NCBI RefSeq assembly: GCF_013395055.1
Contig: NZ_CP058349.1
Location: 2,478,001-2,542,000 of the forward strand
Source of the DNA: Pseudomonas sp. ABC1
Lineage (GTDB): Bacteria > Pseudomonadota > Gammaproteobacteria > Pseudomonadales > Pseudomonadaceae
Reading direction: 5' to 3'
Length of the DNA: 64,000 bases
Within the stretch, counting starts at the first letter, position 1. Each line of letters opens with the position of its first letter. Positions 35,414 to 44,074 of this stretch are shown here, piece by piece. A program made the position numbers and the translations under genes. The notes under the pieces were generated by a model, which had not been told where the DNA came from, searched no databases, and saw only the letters and a list, made by a program, of their open reading frames with translations.

Positions 35414-37218
35414 GCGCACTGGAGCGGGAGGCCGACCTGGAGCGCAACATCCGGGTCGAGCAGGTGCGCCTGGTGTTCCTCGGCATGAAGAACTCCCTCT
35501 ACCTGGGGGTCACCCTGGCACTCCTGCTGGTGATGGTGCTGTACGACAACGAGCGGCATACCCGACTGCTGGGCTGGCTCGCGATGGTCGTTGCCGGGCG
35601 CTTGCTGTGCGTGGGGTATGCACGCTGGGCGCTGCGGCGTGGCGTGGAGCAGGACAACGCCTTGCGCCTGATCGTGCACATGGGCGTCATCAAGGCGTTC
35701 GAGGGCCTGGCCTGGGGCTTGCTGGCCTGGATCGCGATGGGGCAGGCGTCGTTGCCGGAGCAGTTGCTGGTGATGGCGTCCCTCGCGGGCGTCGGCAGCA
35801 ATGCCGTGTCATTGCTGGCCCCGGTGTTTCCCCTGTATTTCAGCATGCAGTCCATGCTGCTGCTGACCATCAACAGCAAGCTGTGGGTGATCGGCGACCC
35901 TACCTTCCGCATGCTGGCCCTGGGCTGTGCGCTCTATGTTGCGGGGCAGGTTGGCCAGGCCTTGCTGGCACAGCGCGCTTCGCGCCGCTCCATCGCCCTG
36001 CGCTTCGAGAACCTCGAGCTGGTCGAACGCTTGCGCGGCGTTTCCGAGCAGGCCGAGCAGGCGCGTATCAAGGCCGAAGAAGCCAACCTGGCCAAGTCGA
36101 AATTCCTCGCGGCGGCCAGCCATGACTTGCGCCAGCCGGTGCATGCCCAGGAGCTTTTCCTCGAGGTGCTGGCGCGCAGCGACCTGTCGGATGACCAGCA
36201 TAAAGTCCTCAACAATGCCCGTGTCGCCAGCCAGGCCTCGGCGGAGATGCTCAATACCCTGCTGGATTTCTCCCGTATCGAAGCCGGGGTGATCACGCCG
36301 CGCCGTTGCGTCTTCCAGTTGCAGCCGTTGCTCAACAAGCTGGCCAATGAGCTGGGCGGGCTGGCCGATGCCAAGGGCATCGTCTACCGCAGCCGCGAGA
36401 CCCACCTGGCGGTGAACTCCGATCCGGCCTTGCTGGAGCGGATACTGCGCAATCTGATCACCAATGCGATCCGCTATACCGAGACCGGTGGCTTACTGGT
36501 CGCCTGCCGCAAGCGGGGCGAGCGGGTGTCGATCGAAGTGATCGATACCGGTATCGGGATCGACGCCCGGCAGCAGCGCGAGATCTTCCGCGAGTTCCAC
36601 CAGTTGGGTAATCCGGAGCGCGACCGGCTCAAGGGTCTGGGGCTTGGCCTGGCGATCACCGATGGCCTGGTGCGCTCCCTCGGGCATGGCCTGAGCCTGG
36701 TGTCGGAGCCGGGGCGGGGCAGTATCTTCCGCGTCCTGCTGCCGCTGGCCCGCTCCGATTTCAGCGAGGATGTCCGCGACCTGATGGGCGGCCCGGCATT
36801 GCCCAGCGGGTTGTTGCAGGGCCTGCGGGTGCTGGTGATCGAGGACGATGCCAGCTTGCGCATGGGCATGCTGCAACTGCTGGCGGAATGGGGCTGCGAC
36901 TGCCGCACAGTGGAAGGGCTGGACGAGGCGCTGGCGGAGGTCGGGGAGTGGTCGGTGCAACTGCTGGTCAGCGACTACCGCCTGCGCGAACACCTGACGG
37001 GTGCCGAAGTCATCGCCCGTGCACGCGAGGCCGCAGGCCGTGAGCTGCCGGCCCTGATCATCACCGGCGACACCGCGCCCGAGCGCCTGCGTGAAGCCCA
37101 CGACAGCGGCGTGCCCCTGTTGCACAAGCCGGTGTCGCCGGCCCAGTTGTACCGGACCATGGTCGACCTGAGCGGCGTCCGGCAGGACCGTTACGCGCAT
37201 GTGGAAAGTTGCCCGTAA
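35410..37218 (+). CDS. Membrane hybrid sensor histidine kinase with C-terminal receiver
   Basis: From the TTG at 35410 the product is 602 residues. Residues about 30-195 form several membrane spans (MKNSLYLGVTLALLLVMVLY, LLGWLAMVVAGRLLCVGYA, GVGSNAVSLLAPVFPLYFSM). A coiled linker leads to HisKA with His238 in LAAASHDLRQPVHAQELFLE, the Arg-Gln-Pro variant of the H-box seen in ErcS'/NahK-type kinases. HATPase follows (NLITNAIRYT, DTGIGIDARQ, GLGLGLAITDGLVRS), then a receiver (about 470-595; LVIEDDAS, Asp522 in LLVSDYRLREHL, LLHKPVSPAQLY). The TTG overlapping the previous stop is the only start that keeps the first span region; a later ATG (M27 area) is possible. Input signal unknown; it probably phosphorylates the adjacent LuxR regulator. 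Confidence 0.88.
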   Translation: MSALEREADLERNIRVEQVRLVFLGMKNSLYLGVTLALLLVMVLYDNERHTRLLGWLAMVVAGRLLCVGYARWALRRGVEQDNALRLIVHMGVIKAFEGLAWGLLAWIAMGQASLPEQLLVMASLAGVGSNAVSLLAPVFPLYFSMQSMLLLTINSKLWVIGDPTFRMLALGCALYVAGQVGQALLAQRASRRSIALRFENLELVERLRGVSEQAEQARIKAEEANLAKSKFLAAASHDLRQPVHAQELFLEVLARSDLSDDQHKVLNNARVASQASAEMLNTLLDFSRIEAGVITPRRCVFQLQPLLNKLANELGGLADAKGIVYRSRETHLAVNSDPALLERILRNLITNAIRYTETGGLLVACRKRGERVSIEVIDTGIGIDARQQREIFREFHQLGNPERDRLKGLGLGLAITDGLVRSLGHGLSLVSEPGRGSIFRVLLPLARSDFSEDVRDLMGGPALPSGLLQGLRVLVIEDDASLRMGMLQLLAEWGCDCRTVEGLDEALAEVGEWSVQLLVSDYRLREHLTGAEVIARAREAAGRELPALIITGDTAPERLREAHDSGVPLLHKPVSPAQLYRTMVDLSGVRQDRYAHVESCP

Positions 37219-37255
37219 GCCGACGGCAGCCGTGCGACGGGCTTGGACTGCAATG

Positions 37256-37285
37256 AGCCCCCTCGCAGGCAAGGGGGCTTCATCT
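37256..37285. terminator. Hairpin terminator between hybrid kinase and nitroreductase genes
   Basis: AGCCCCCT (37256-37263) pairs with AGGGGGCT (37272-37279) across an eight-base loop between convergent genes, followed by TCATCTC. Confidence 0.65.
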
Positions 37286-37335
37286 CTGCCGCCAGCCTTC
37301 CGTGTCGCCTTGTAGAAGACTTTAGCGGAGTGACA

Positions 37336-37932
37336 TCAGCGGATGCTGTCGCTGAAGCGCCCTTCGGCGGCCAGCTTGTGCAGGGGCTCGCGCTGGCTGG
37401 GCTGTTCGCGTTTCTGCAGGTCTTCCGGCAGGGTCTCTGGGCTGGCCAGGTGGCCGATGGCGACGGCGGCCTGGAACTCGTACTCCTCCGGTACTTCCAG
37501 GGCGATGCGCGCCCGTGCGGCGTCGAAGCCGCCCATGCCATGGCTGACCAGTCCGTCATGGGCCGCCTGGTTGGCCAGGTTGGCCCAGGCTGCACCGGTG
37601 TCGAAGGCGTGGCTGGGGAACGGCGCCGGCTGATCCTTGCCGGGGGCGACGAAGGTGCGCTTGGACAGCACGAACAGCAACGCCGAGGCATTGGCGGCCC
37701 AGCGCTGGTTGAAGGGCAGCAGCAGGTCGAGGAAGGTGTCCCATTCGGCGCTACCGCGTAGCGCATAGAGGAAGCGCCAGGGCTGTGCGTTGTACGCCGA
37801 GGGTGCCCAGCGTGCCGCTTCCAGCAGGTTGTCGAGCTGCTGGCGGGTGATCGGCTCGCCAGTGAAGGCGCGGGGCGACCAGCGTTCGGCGAACAGCGGG
37901 TTGATCGGGTGTTCGGGGTGACGAGTGCTCAT
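37336..37932 (-). CDS. Nitroreductase-family flavoprotein
   Basis: The 198-residue protein carries the nitroreductase fold: RWSPRAFTGEPITRQQLDNLLEAARWAPSAYNAQPWRFLYA in the N-terminal FMN region and HGMGGFDAARARIALEVPEEYEFQAAVAIGHL in the C-terminal half. Members are FMN-dependent NAD(P)H oxidoreductases acting on nitroaromatics, quinones or related compounds. Start MSTRHPEHP at 37932 has AGGAG upstream; the frame extends further but without a ribosome site. Confidence 0.92.
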   Translation of the reverse strand: MSTRHPEHPINPLFAERWSPRAFTGEPITRQQLDNLLEAARWAPSAYNAQPWRFLYALRGSAEWDTFLDLLLPFNQRWAANASALLFVLSKRTFVAPGKDQPAPFPSHAFDTGAAWANLANQAAHDGLVSHGMGGFDAARARIALEVPEEYEFQAAVAIGHLASPETLPEDLQKREQPSQREPLHKLAAEGRFSDSIR

Positions 37933-38053
37933 TGAAACTCCTGGTTCTGCCCTGGGGCAGGTTGGGCAAGGGTAACGGCCATGTTCGACCTCGTGCTGTG
38001 CAGGTTTTCGGTCGACGTGGTGCTGCATGGCCGTGTGGAATGCCCGCTGTCTG

Positions 38054-38752
38054 TCAGCTGGGTACTTTCAAACCGCGTTCCACCGCCGGGCGGGCGAGGA
38101 AGGCATCGAGGGCGCGGCGTACGTTGGCGAAGGCGTCGAAGCCCACCAGTTCGCCGGCTTCGTAGAAGCCGACCAGGTTGCGCACCCAGGGGAATATGGC
38201 GATATCGGCGATGCTGTAGTCGCTGCCCAGCACCCACTCGCGACCTTCCAGTTGGTGGTCCAGCACGCCGAGCAGGCGGTTGGATTCGGCGATATAGCGG
38301 TCGCGCGGACGTTTGTCCTCGATGGCCTTGCCGGCGAACTTATGGAAGAAGCCGAGCTGGCCGAACATCGGTCCGATCCCGCCCATCTGGAACATCAGCC
38401 ATTGCAGCGCCTGGTAGCGTGCGGCCGGGTCCTGCGGCAGCAGTTGGCCGCTCTTTTCCGCCAGGTAGATGAGGATCGCGCCGGATTCGAACAACGCCAG
38501 CGGCTGGCCGTCCGGACCGTTGGGGTCGAGGATTGCCGGGATCTTGTTGTTCGGACTGACCGAGAGGAACTCCGGGGTGAACTGGTCCTGGGTGTCGAAG
38601 CTGACCTTGTGTGCCTCGTAGGGCAGGCCGATCTCTTCGAGCATGATCGAGACCTTGACCCCGTTGGGTGTCGGCAGGGAGTAGAGCTGGAGGCGTTCAG
38701 GGTGTTGCGCGGGCCATTTGCGGGTGACGAGGAGCGGGGTTGGTGCGGTCAT
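38054..38752 (-). CDS. GSH-dependent disulfide-bond oxidoreductase, YghU/YfcG-type GST
   Basis: The 232-residue protein has a thioredoxin-like GST N-domain (about residues 18-100; LYSLPTPNGVKVSIMLEEIG, SVSPNNKIPAILDP, LFESGAILIYLAEK) and a helical C-domain (about 110-225). The TPNG and NNKIPAI segments are characteristic of the Nu-class enzymes YfcG and YghU, which reduce disulfides with glutathione. No cysteine sits at the active-site turn, in line with that class using Thr/Asn. Same strand as the nitroreductase gene, 121 bases away. Confidence 0.9.
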   Translation of the reverse strand: MTAPTPLLVTRKWPAQHPERLQLYSLPTPNGVKVSIMLEEIGLPYEAHKVSFDTQDQFTPEFLSVSPNNKIPAILDPNGPDGQPLALFESGAILIYLAEKSGQLLPQDPAARYQALQWLMFQMGGIGPMFGQLGFFHKFAGKAIEDKRPRDRYIAESNRLLGVLDHQLEGREWVLGSDYSIADIAIFPWVRNLVGFYEAGELVGFDAFANVRRALDAFLARPAVERGLKVPS

Positions 38753-38906
38753 CTGGCGTCCTGTTGAGCAAGGCAGGGAAACGTCGAGATTAACCGAAAG
38801 TGGCGGGTTTTGATCCGGGGATCGCACGCTTTTCCAGGGCGATTGCGTTATATCGTTATGCATTTCGCGGAGGAAAAGGTGCGCATCAACTCCCTGTATC
38901 GCCGCA

Positions 38907-38958
38907 GGGTGCGCCGCGTGCACCGGTTTCTCCGGCCCCGGTGCGCGTGGCGCACCCT
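38907..38958. repeat. REP-like palindrome overlapping the AEC gene stop
   Basis: GGGTGCGCCGCGTGCACCGG (38907-38926) pairs with CCGGTGCGCGTGGCGCACCC (38938-38957) apart from two G-T-type mismatches. The adjoining CTAC supplies the TAG stop of the AEC permease gene on the minus strand. Same family as 1610-1655 and 46674-46717. Confidence 0.8.
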
Positions 38959-39862
38959 ACGACAGAAGGATCAGCACCAATGGCAGGCTCAGCGCCGCCA
39001 GCAGGGTTTGCAGGGTGATGATGCCGGCCATCAACTGGCTGTCGCCGCCGAGCTGGCGTGTCAGTACATAGGCGGTGGGCGCGGTGGGCAAGGCGAAGAA
39101 CAGCACCAGCACCGTGCTTTCCAGCGGTGGCAGTGCCAGCAGATACGCCACACCGTAGGCCAGGGCCGGCGCGGCCAGCAGGCGCAGGGCGCAGTTCCAG
39201 CCGAGGGCCGGTACTTCGCCGCGCAACTGCCGGGGTTGCAGCGCCGCGCCGACGCTGAGCAGCCCCAGCGGCAGGCTGGCGGCAGCGAGCAGGGCCAGCA
39301 GGCGTTCGCTGCCGCCAGGCAGGCCGAGGCCGGACAGGTTGATCGCCGCGCCTGCCAGGCAGGCGAGGATCAGCGGGTTCTTCAGGATCGGCAGCAACAA
39401 GCTGCGGGCACTGACGTCACGCTCTGCCAGCAGCGCCCAGACCGACATGGCGTTGACGATAGGGATCATCAGCGCCAGCATCAGCGCCGCCAGGGCCAGG
39501 CCCTCCGTGCCATACAGGCTGCCCAGCGCCGCGAGGCCGAGGTAGGTGTTGAAGCGCAGCACGCCCTGGGCAATGGCACCGAAGCGTGCCGCCGGCCAGC
39601 CGAACAGCCTGCGCGCCAGCAACAATGCCAGCCACAGCAGACCCAGGCCCAGCACCACGGCCAGTGCCAGGCGCGGCAGGGCCGGGTTGTCCAGCGGTGC
39701 GCTGGCCAGGTTGCTCAGCAGCAGCGCCGGGAACAGGACGAAATAATTGAGCCGCTCGGCACCGGGCCAGAAGGCTTCGTTGGGAAAGTCGGCGCGACGC
39801 AGCAGGTAACCAGCGACGATCAGGGCGAACAGCGGCCACAGGGCCAACAGCAAGGCGACCAT
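38957..39862 (-). CDS. AEC-family permease (auxin efflux carrier type)
   Basis: A 301-residue protein with about ten membrane spans and the AEC signatures: ALIVAGYLLRRADFP at the N-terminus, LNYFVLFPALLLSNLA, and near the C-terminus LFFALPTAPTAYVLTRQLGGD followed by TLQTLLAALSLPL. Members export malonate, malate or related carboxylates, or have unknown substrates. Its stop codon lies in the terminal bases of a REP-like palindrome, so the repeat has probably replaced or abutted the original 3' end. Five bases separate it from the thioesterase gene upstream. Confidence 0.9.
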   Translation of the reverse strand: MVALLLALWPLFALIVAGYLLRRADFPNEAFWPGAERLNYFVLFPALLLSNLASAPLDNPALPRLALAVVLGLGLLWLALLLARRLFGWPAARFGAIAQGVLRFNTYLGLAALGSLYGTEGLALAALMLALMIPIVNAMSVWALLAERDVSARSLLLPILKNPLILACLAGAAINLSGLGLPGGSERLLALLAAASLPLGLLSVGAALQPRQLRGEVPALGWNCALRLLAAPALAYGVAYLLALPPLESTVLVLFFALPTAPTAYVLTRQLGGDSQLMAGIITLQTLLAALSLPLVLILLS

Positions 39863-39867
39863 GGCGA

Positions 39868-40266
39868 TCAGCGGCGCGGCAGGGGACGGGTGCGGCCACT
39901 GCCATCAATGGCGACGAACACGAACACCGCTTCCGTCACCTTGCGCCACTCCAGCGACAACGGGTCTTCGCTCCAGACCTCGACCAGGATCTGGATCGAG
40001 CTGCGGCCCACTTCCAGCGTCTGGGTATAGAAGGACAGTTGCGCGCCCACCGCCACCGGCACCATGAAGGCCATGCGGTCGATGGAAACCGTCGCCACCC
40101 GTCCCGCCGCCACCCGGCTGGCCATGGCGGTGCCGGCCAGGTCCATCTGTGCGACCAGCCAGCCGCCATAGATGTCGCCGAAGCCGTTGGTTTCCCGTGG
40201 CAGTGCGGTGATTTGCAGGGCGAGGTCGCCCTGCGGGATCGGGTCTTCCTGTTCGTAATCTTTCAT
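39868..40266 (-). CDS. Acyl-CoA thioesterase, YciA/BFIT type
   Basis: The 132-residue hotdog-fold protein has the YciA-type signature TNGFGDIYGGWLVAQMDLAG, with the catalytic Asp in QMDLAG, and a C-terminal EAVFVFVAIDGSGRTRPLP. It hydrolyses acyl-CoA thioesters in the cytoplasm. The ATG at 40266 (MKDYEQEDPIPQGDLALQ) is favoured over an upstream ATG because the family begins here. Short spacing suggests co-transcription with the AEC permease gene. Confidence 0.9.
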   Translation of the reverse strand: MKDYEQEDPIPQGDLALQITALPRETNGFGDIYGGWLVAQMDLAGTAMASRVAAGRVATVSIDRMAFMVPVAVGAQLSFYTQTLEVGRSSIQILVEVWSEDPLSLEWRKVTEAVFVFVAIDGSGRTRPLPRR

Positions 40267-40346
40267 CGTCGACTCGGCGCGTAATTGTTTTTGTGGCCCG
40301 CCTTCCCTGGCAGCGACCCTTCGGGCCGTCGCTGTCGCCACGTCGG

Positions 40347-40368
40347 AAATCGCTCATGGCGATTTTTC
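40347..40368 (+). terminator. Short U-tailed hairpin
   Basis: AAATCGC pairs with GCGATTT across loop TCATG and runs into TTCGT. The same GGCGATTTTTCGT tail recurs at 58009-58021. Confidence 0.45.
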
Positions 40369-40489
40369 GTGGCGCAAACCCGTGTGCTAGCGGGGCTGGC
40401 GAGTAGTGCGAGGAGACTGGCGCAGATGACCGGCTTTTGCAATTACCCAAGCGGGTGGGTGTCGGCCTGGGTTCGCAGTCGTAACCAGA

Positions 40490-40507
40490 TTGTCACATTC
40501 GATTCAT
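40490..40507 (+). promoter_or_regulatory. Pho box upstream of pstS
   Basis: TTGTCAC-ATTC-GATTCAT fits the 7-4-7 PhoB half-site layout (consensus CTGTCAT repeated at 11-base spacing), about 80 bases before the pstS start. It predicts induction by phosphate starvation. Confidence 0.75.
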
Positions 40508-40585
40508 AGAGTGTTCACATGGCCTCTCGATACTGGCCACCGTTCCACCAACACTTCCCAAGTACATCCCTGCCAGGAGCAAGGT

Positions 40586-41554
40586 ATGAAACTGAATCGT
40601 TTGATGGCGGCCCTGACCTTCGTTGCCGCTGGTGTAGGCACTGCCGCCAGCGCTGTTGCGGCGGTCGATCCTGCCCTGCACAACTACGAGAAGACCTCCG
40701 GCGTATCAGGCAACCTCTCCAGCGTCGGTTCCGACTCGCTGGCCAACCTGATGACCCTGTGGGCCGAAGAGTTCAAGCGCAGCTACCCGAACGTCAATAT
40801 CCAGATTCAGGCCGCCGGTTCGTCCACCGCGCCGCCCGCCCTGACTGAAGGCACTGCCAACATGGGGCCGATGAGCCGCCCGATGAAGGACAACGAGATC
40901 CAGGCCTTCGAAGAGAAGTATGGCTACAAGCCGACCGCCGTCCCGGTGGCGATCGACGCCCTGGCGGTGTTCGTGCACAAGGACAACCCGATCAAGAGCC
41001 TGGACATCGAGCAGGTCGACGCGATCTTCTCCAGCACCCGCCTGTGCGGTGGCGCCAAGGACCTCAAGACCTGGGGCGACCTGGGCCTGACTGGCGAGTG
41101 GGCGGCCAAGCCGATCCAACTGTTCGGTCGCAACTCGGTATCCGGTACCTACGGTTACTTCAAGGAAGAAGCCCTGTGTAAAGGTGACTTCAAGTCCAAC
41201 GTCAACGAGCAGCCGGGTTCGGCTTCCGTGGTGCAGTCGATCTCCAGCACCCTGAACGCCATCGGTTACTCGGGTATCGGCTACCGCACCTCCAGCGTTC
41301 GCGCCGTACCGCTGTCCAAGGGTGGTGAGGCTTTCGAAGCCAGCGAAGAGAACGCACTGGCTGGCAAGTTCCCGCTGGCCCGCTTCTTCTACGTCTATGT
41401 CAACAAGGCGCCGAACAAGCCGCTGAGCCCGCTGGACGCCGAGTTCGTCAAGCTGGTCCTGTCCAAGCAAGGCCAGGATGTGGTGGTCAAGGATGGTTAC
41501 ATCCCGCTGCCGAAGAAAGTGGTCGACAAGGCGATGAAAGACCTGGGTCTGTGA
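40586..41554 (+). CDS. pstS: Phosphate ABC transporter, periplasmic phosphate-binding protein
   Basis: A 322-residue protein with a Sec signal peptide (MKLNRLMAALTFVAAGVGTA, cleaved near AVAA). The mature part shows the PstS phosphate-binding segments SVGSDSLANLM, AAGSSTAPPALTEG and GRNSVSGTYGYFKE. It captures inorganic phosphate for PstCAB. Start at 40586 follows AAGG; the longer frame upstream overlaps the Pho box and is excluded. Confidence 0.96.
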   Translation: MKLNRLMAALTFVAAGVGTAASAVAAVDPALHNYEKTSGVSGNLSSVGSDSLANLMTLWAEEFKRSYPNVNIQIQAAGSSTAPPALTEGTANMGPMSRPMKDNEIQAFEEKYGYKPTAVPVAIDALAVFVHKDNPIKSLDIEQVDAIFSSTRLCGGAKDLKTWGDLGLTGEWAAKPIQLFGRNSVSGTYGYFKEEALCKGDFKSNVNEQPGSASVVQSISSTLNAIGYSGIGYRTSSVRAVPLSKGGEAFEASEENALAGKFPLARFFYVYVNKAPNKPLSPLDAEFVKLVLSKQGQDVVVKDGYIPLPKKVVDKAMKDLGL

Positions 41555-41574
41555 TCGTCTGAGCCGTGCCCCGG

Positions 41575-41611
41575 CGCCCGCCACGCAATCGCGTTGGCGG
41601 GCGTCTTCGTT
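41575..41611 (+). terminator. Hairpin after pstS (attenuator-like)
   Basis: CGCCCGCCA (41575-41583) pairs with TGGCGGGCG (41595-41603), extended by three further pairs around a bulge, and followed by TCTTCGTTT. It would make pstS mRNA more abundant than pstCAB mRNA, a usual pattern for binding-protein genes. Confidence 0.65.
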
Positions 41612-41755
41612 TCAGTGCCTTGTAATTTATTTGTCATACAGCCGCTATAGGCTTTGGCCGGAGCCGCCCTGTGCCCGTGCGATGGTGCGTGGGCGGTTTT
41701 CGGACAGTATCCCGGAGGGCCGCACGGCCCACCCTGGCAGGAATGAAATAACGCC

Positions 41756-44014
41756 ATGACCGCTCATTCGAAATTGCAACGGCTGGACTTCAACACCCCG
41801 GCCCTGCAGCGCAAGCGCCGCCTGCGCGCCCTCAAGGATCACTTGGCGCGCTGGTATGTCTCCATTGGTGGACTGGCCGTGTTGGCCGCCATCACCCTGA
41901 TCTTCTTCTACCTGGCGAGCGTGGTCGTGCCGATGTTCCAGGGCGCGAGCCTGGAGCCTCAGGACGCCCGGCAACCCGCCTGGCTGGCTGAAGCGGGCGA
42001 GCCGCTGTTGCTGGCGATGGAGGAGCAGAACCAGGTGGCCTTGCGCCTTGGGCGTGATGGTCGTATCCAGTTCTTTGATGTCGACTCCGGCAACCTCGTC
42101 TCGACGGTGGCACTGCCCTTGCCGGAAGGCAGCCAGGTGGTCTCCATCGGCCAGGACGTGCCCGGCAGCCGCCGCGTGGTGCTGGGCCTGAGCAATGGCC
42201 AGGCGCTGGTGCTGGAGCACCACTACAAGGTCAGCTACCCGGACAACAAACGCCTGATTTCGCCGCAGGTGACTTACCCCTTCGGTGGCCAGCCGGTCAG
42301 CCTCGATGAGCAGGGGCGTCCGCTGGAGCATGTGGCGGTCAGCCAGAATGGTTCGACCTTGCTGCTGGCGGCGTCCACTGGCAATCAGCTGCACGCCGTG
42401 CGCATCTCCAGCACGGAAAACCTGCTGACTGGCGAGAGCAGCCAGGAGCAGAGCGATGTGGCCCTGCCGCAGATGGCCGAGCCGATCAAGGCATTGCTGG
42501 TCGACCCCCGGCAAATGTGGCTGTACGCGATCAGCGGGCAGGCCAGCGCGGATGTCTTCGACCTGCGCCAGAAACAACTGAACGGTCGCTACAAACTGGC
42601 CAGCGGTCAGGCCGAAGTGACCAGCGTGACGTCGCTGCTGGGCGGTATCTCGCTGCTGGTCGGCGACTCCAAGGGCGGCATCGGCCAGTGGTTCATGGTG
42701 CGCGACGAGGACGGCAAGTCCGAGCTGCGCAATGTGCGCAACTTCAGCCTGGGCAACAGCCCGGTCACCCAGATTCTTCCGGAAGAGCGCCGCAAGGGCT
42801 TCCTGGCACTGGATGCCAGCGGCACCATCGGTATCTTCCACAGCACTGCGCACCGCACCCTGCTCAAGGAGTCGGTCGCCGAGGGTTCGGCCATCGCCGC
42901 CCTGTCGCCGCGCGCCAACCGCCTGCTGGTGGAAAGCGGCGGCAAGCTGCAAGGCCAGGTGATCGACAACCCGCACCCGGAAATTTCCTGGAGCGCGTTG
43001 TGGGGCAAGGTCTGGTACGAGAGCTATGCCGAGCCTGACTACGTCTGGCAGTCGACCTCCGCCAACACTGACTTCGAACCCAAGCTGAGCCTGGCGCCAC
43101 TGGCCTTCGGTACGCTCAAGGCCGCCTTCTACGCCATGCTGCTGGCGGCCCCGCTGGCGATCTGCGCGGCCATCTACACCGCTTACTTCATGGCGCCGCG
43201 CCTGCGCAGCAAGGTCAAGCCAGTGATCGAGCTGATGGAGGCGCTGCCGACGGTGATCCTCGGCTTCTTCGCCGGCCTGTTCCTCGCGCCGTTCCTCGAA
43301 AGCCACCTGCCGGGTATCTTCAGCCTGTTGCTGTTGATGCCGGTGGGCATCATCGCCGCCGCCTATGGCTGGAGCCGCCTGCCGGAAAGCCTGCGCCTGC
43401 GCGTTCCCGAAGGCTGGGAAGCGGCGCTGCTGATTCCGGTGGTATTGCTGGTCGGCTACGGCTCGCTGGCGATCAGTGGGCACCTGGAGAACTGGTTCTT
43501 CGGTGGCGACATGCGCCTGTGGCTGACCAACGACATGGGCATCCCCTTCGACCAGCGCAACGCCCTGGTGGTCGGCCTGGCCATGGGCTTCGCGGTGATC
43601 CCGACCATCTACTCGATCGCCGAGGATGCCGTGTTCAGCGTGCCCAAGAGCCTGACCCTGGGCTCCCTGGCCCTGGGTGCCACGCCATGGCAGACCATGA
43701 TCCGCGTGGTGATCCTCACTGCCAGCCCGGGCATCTTCTCGGCGCTGATGATCGGCATGGGCCGTGCGGTGGGCGAGACCATGATCGTGCTGATGGCCAC
43801 CGGCAACACGCCGATCATGGAGGCCAACATCTTCCAGGGGCTGCGTACCCTGGCGGCCAACGTGGCGGTGGAAATGCCCGAGTCGGAAGTGGGCAGCAGC
43901 CACTACCGCGTGCTGTTCCTCGCCGCGCTGGTGCTGCTGATGTTCACCTTCGTGATGAACACCCTGGCCGAACTGATCCGTCAGCGACTGCGTGGCAAGT
44001 ATGCGAGCCTGTAA
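41756..44014 (+). CDS. pstC: Phosphate ABC transporter permease PstC, extended form
   Basis: The 752-residue protein is more than twice the E. coli length. Span 1 lies near residues 38-60, followed by a periplasmic region of about 380 residues rich in short beta repeats (for instance VALRLGRDGRIQFFDVDSGN, LLVDPRQMWLYAISGQASAD) that looks like a beta-propeller, then the ABC permease domain (about 455-752) with the EAA-type loop SLTLGSLALGATPWQTMIRV. This long form is usual in Pseudomonas and relatives. It is followed by pstA after 60 bases. Function of the propeller insert is unknown. Confidence 0.95.
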   Translation: MTAHSKLQRLDFNTPALQRKRRLRALKDHLARWYVSIGGLAVLAAITLIFFYLASVVVPMFQGASLEPQDARQPAWLAEAGEPLLLAMEEQNQVALRLGRDGRIQFFDVDSGNLVSTVALPLPEGSQVVSIGQDVPGSRRVVLGLSNGQALVLEHHYKVSYPDNKRLISPQVTYPFGGQPVSLDEQGRPLEHVAVSQNGSTLLLAASTGNQLHAVRISSTENLLTGESSQEQSDVALPQMAEPIKALLVDPRQMWLYAISGQASADVFDLRQKQLNGRYKLASGQAEVTSVTSLLGGISLLVGDSKGGIGQWFMVRDEDGKSELRNVRNFSLGNSPVTQILPEERRKGFLALDASGTIGIFHSTAHRTLLKESVAEGSAIAALSPRANRLLVESGGKLQGQVIDNPHPEISWSALWGKVWYESYAEPDYVWQSTSANTDFEPKLSLAPLAFGTLKAAFYAMLLAAPLAICAAIYTAYFMAPRLRSKVKPVIELMEALPTVILGFFAGLFLAPFLESHLPGIFSLLLLMPVGIIAAAYGWSRLPESLRLRVPEGWEAALLIPVVLLVGYGSLAISGHLENWFFGGDMRLWLTNDMGIPFDQRNALVVGLAMGFAVIPTIYSIAEDAVFSVPKSLTLGSLALGATPWQTMIRVVILTASPGIFSALMIGMGRAVGETMIVLMATGNTPIMEANIFQGLRTLAANVAVEMPESEVGSSHYRVLFLAALVLLMFTFVMNTLAELIRQRLRGKYASL

Positions 44015-44074
44015 TTGCCCGAAGAATTCGGCCAGTGATGGCCGCCGGAAGATTTCGAACAAAGGTGTAAATCC

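Larger units (their letters stand above)
40267..40585. other. Intergenic region with terminator-like hairpin and pst promoter
   Basis: About 320 bases between the thioesterase and pstS genes. It holds an imperfect hairpin near 40312-40334, a U-tailed hairpin at 40347-40367, the Pho box at 40490-40507 and the pstS leader. No open frame of interest is seen. Confidence 0.6.
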
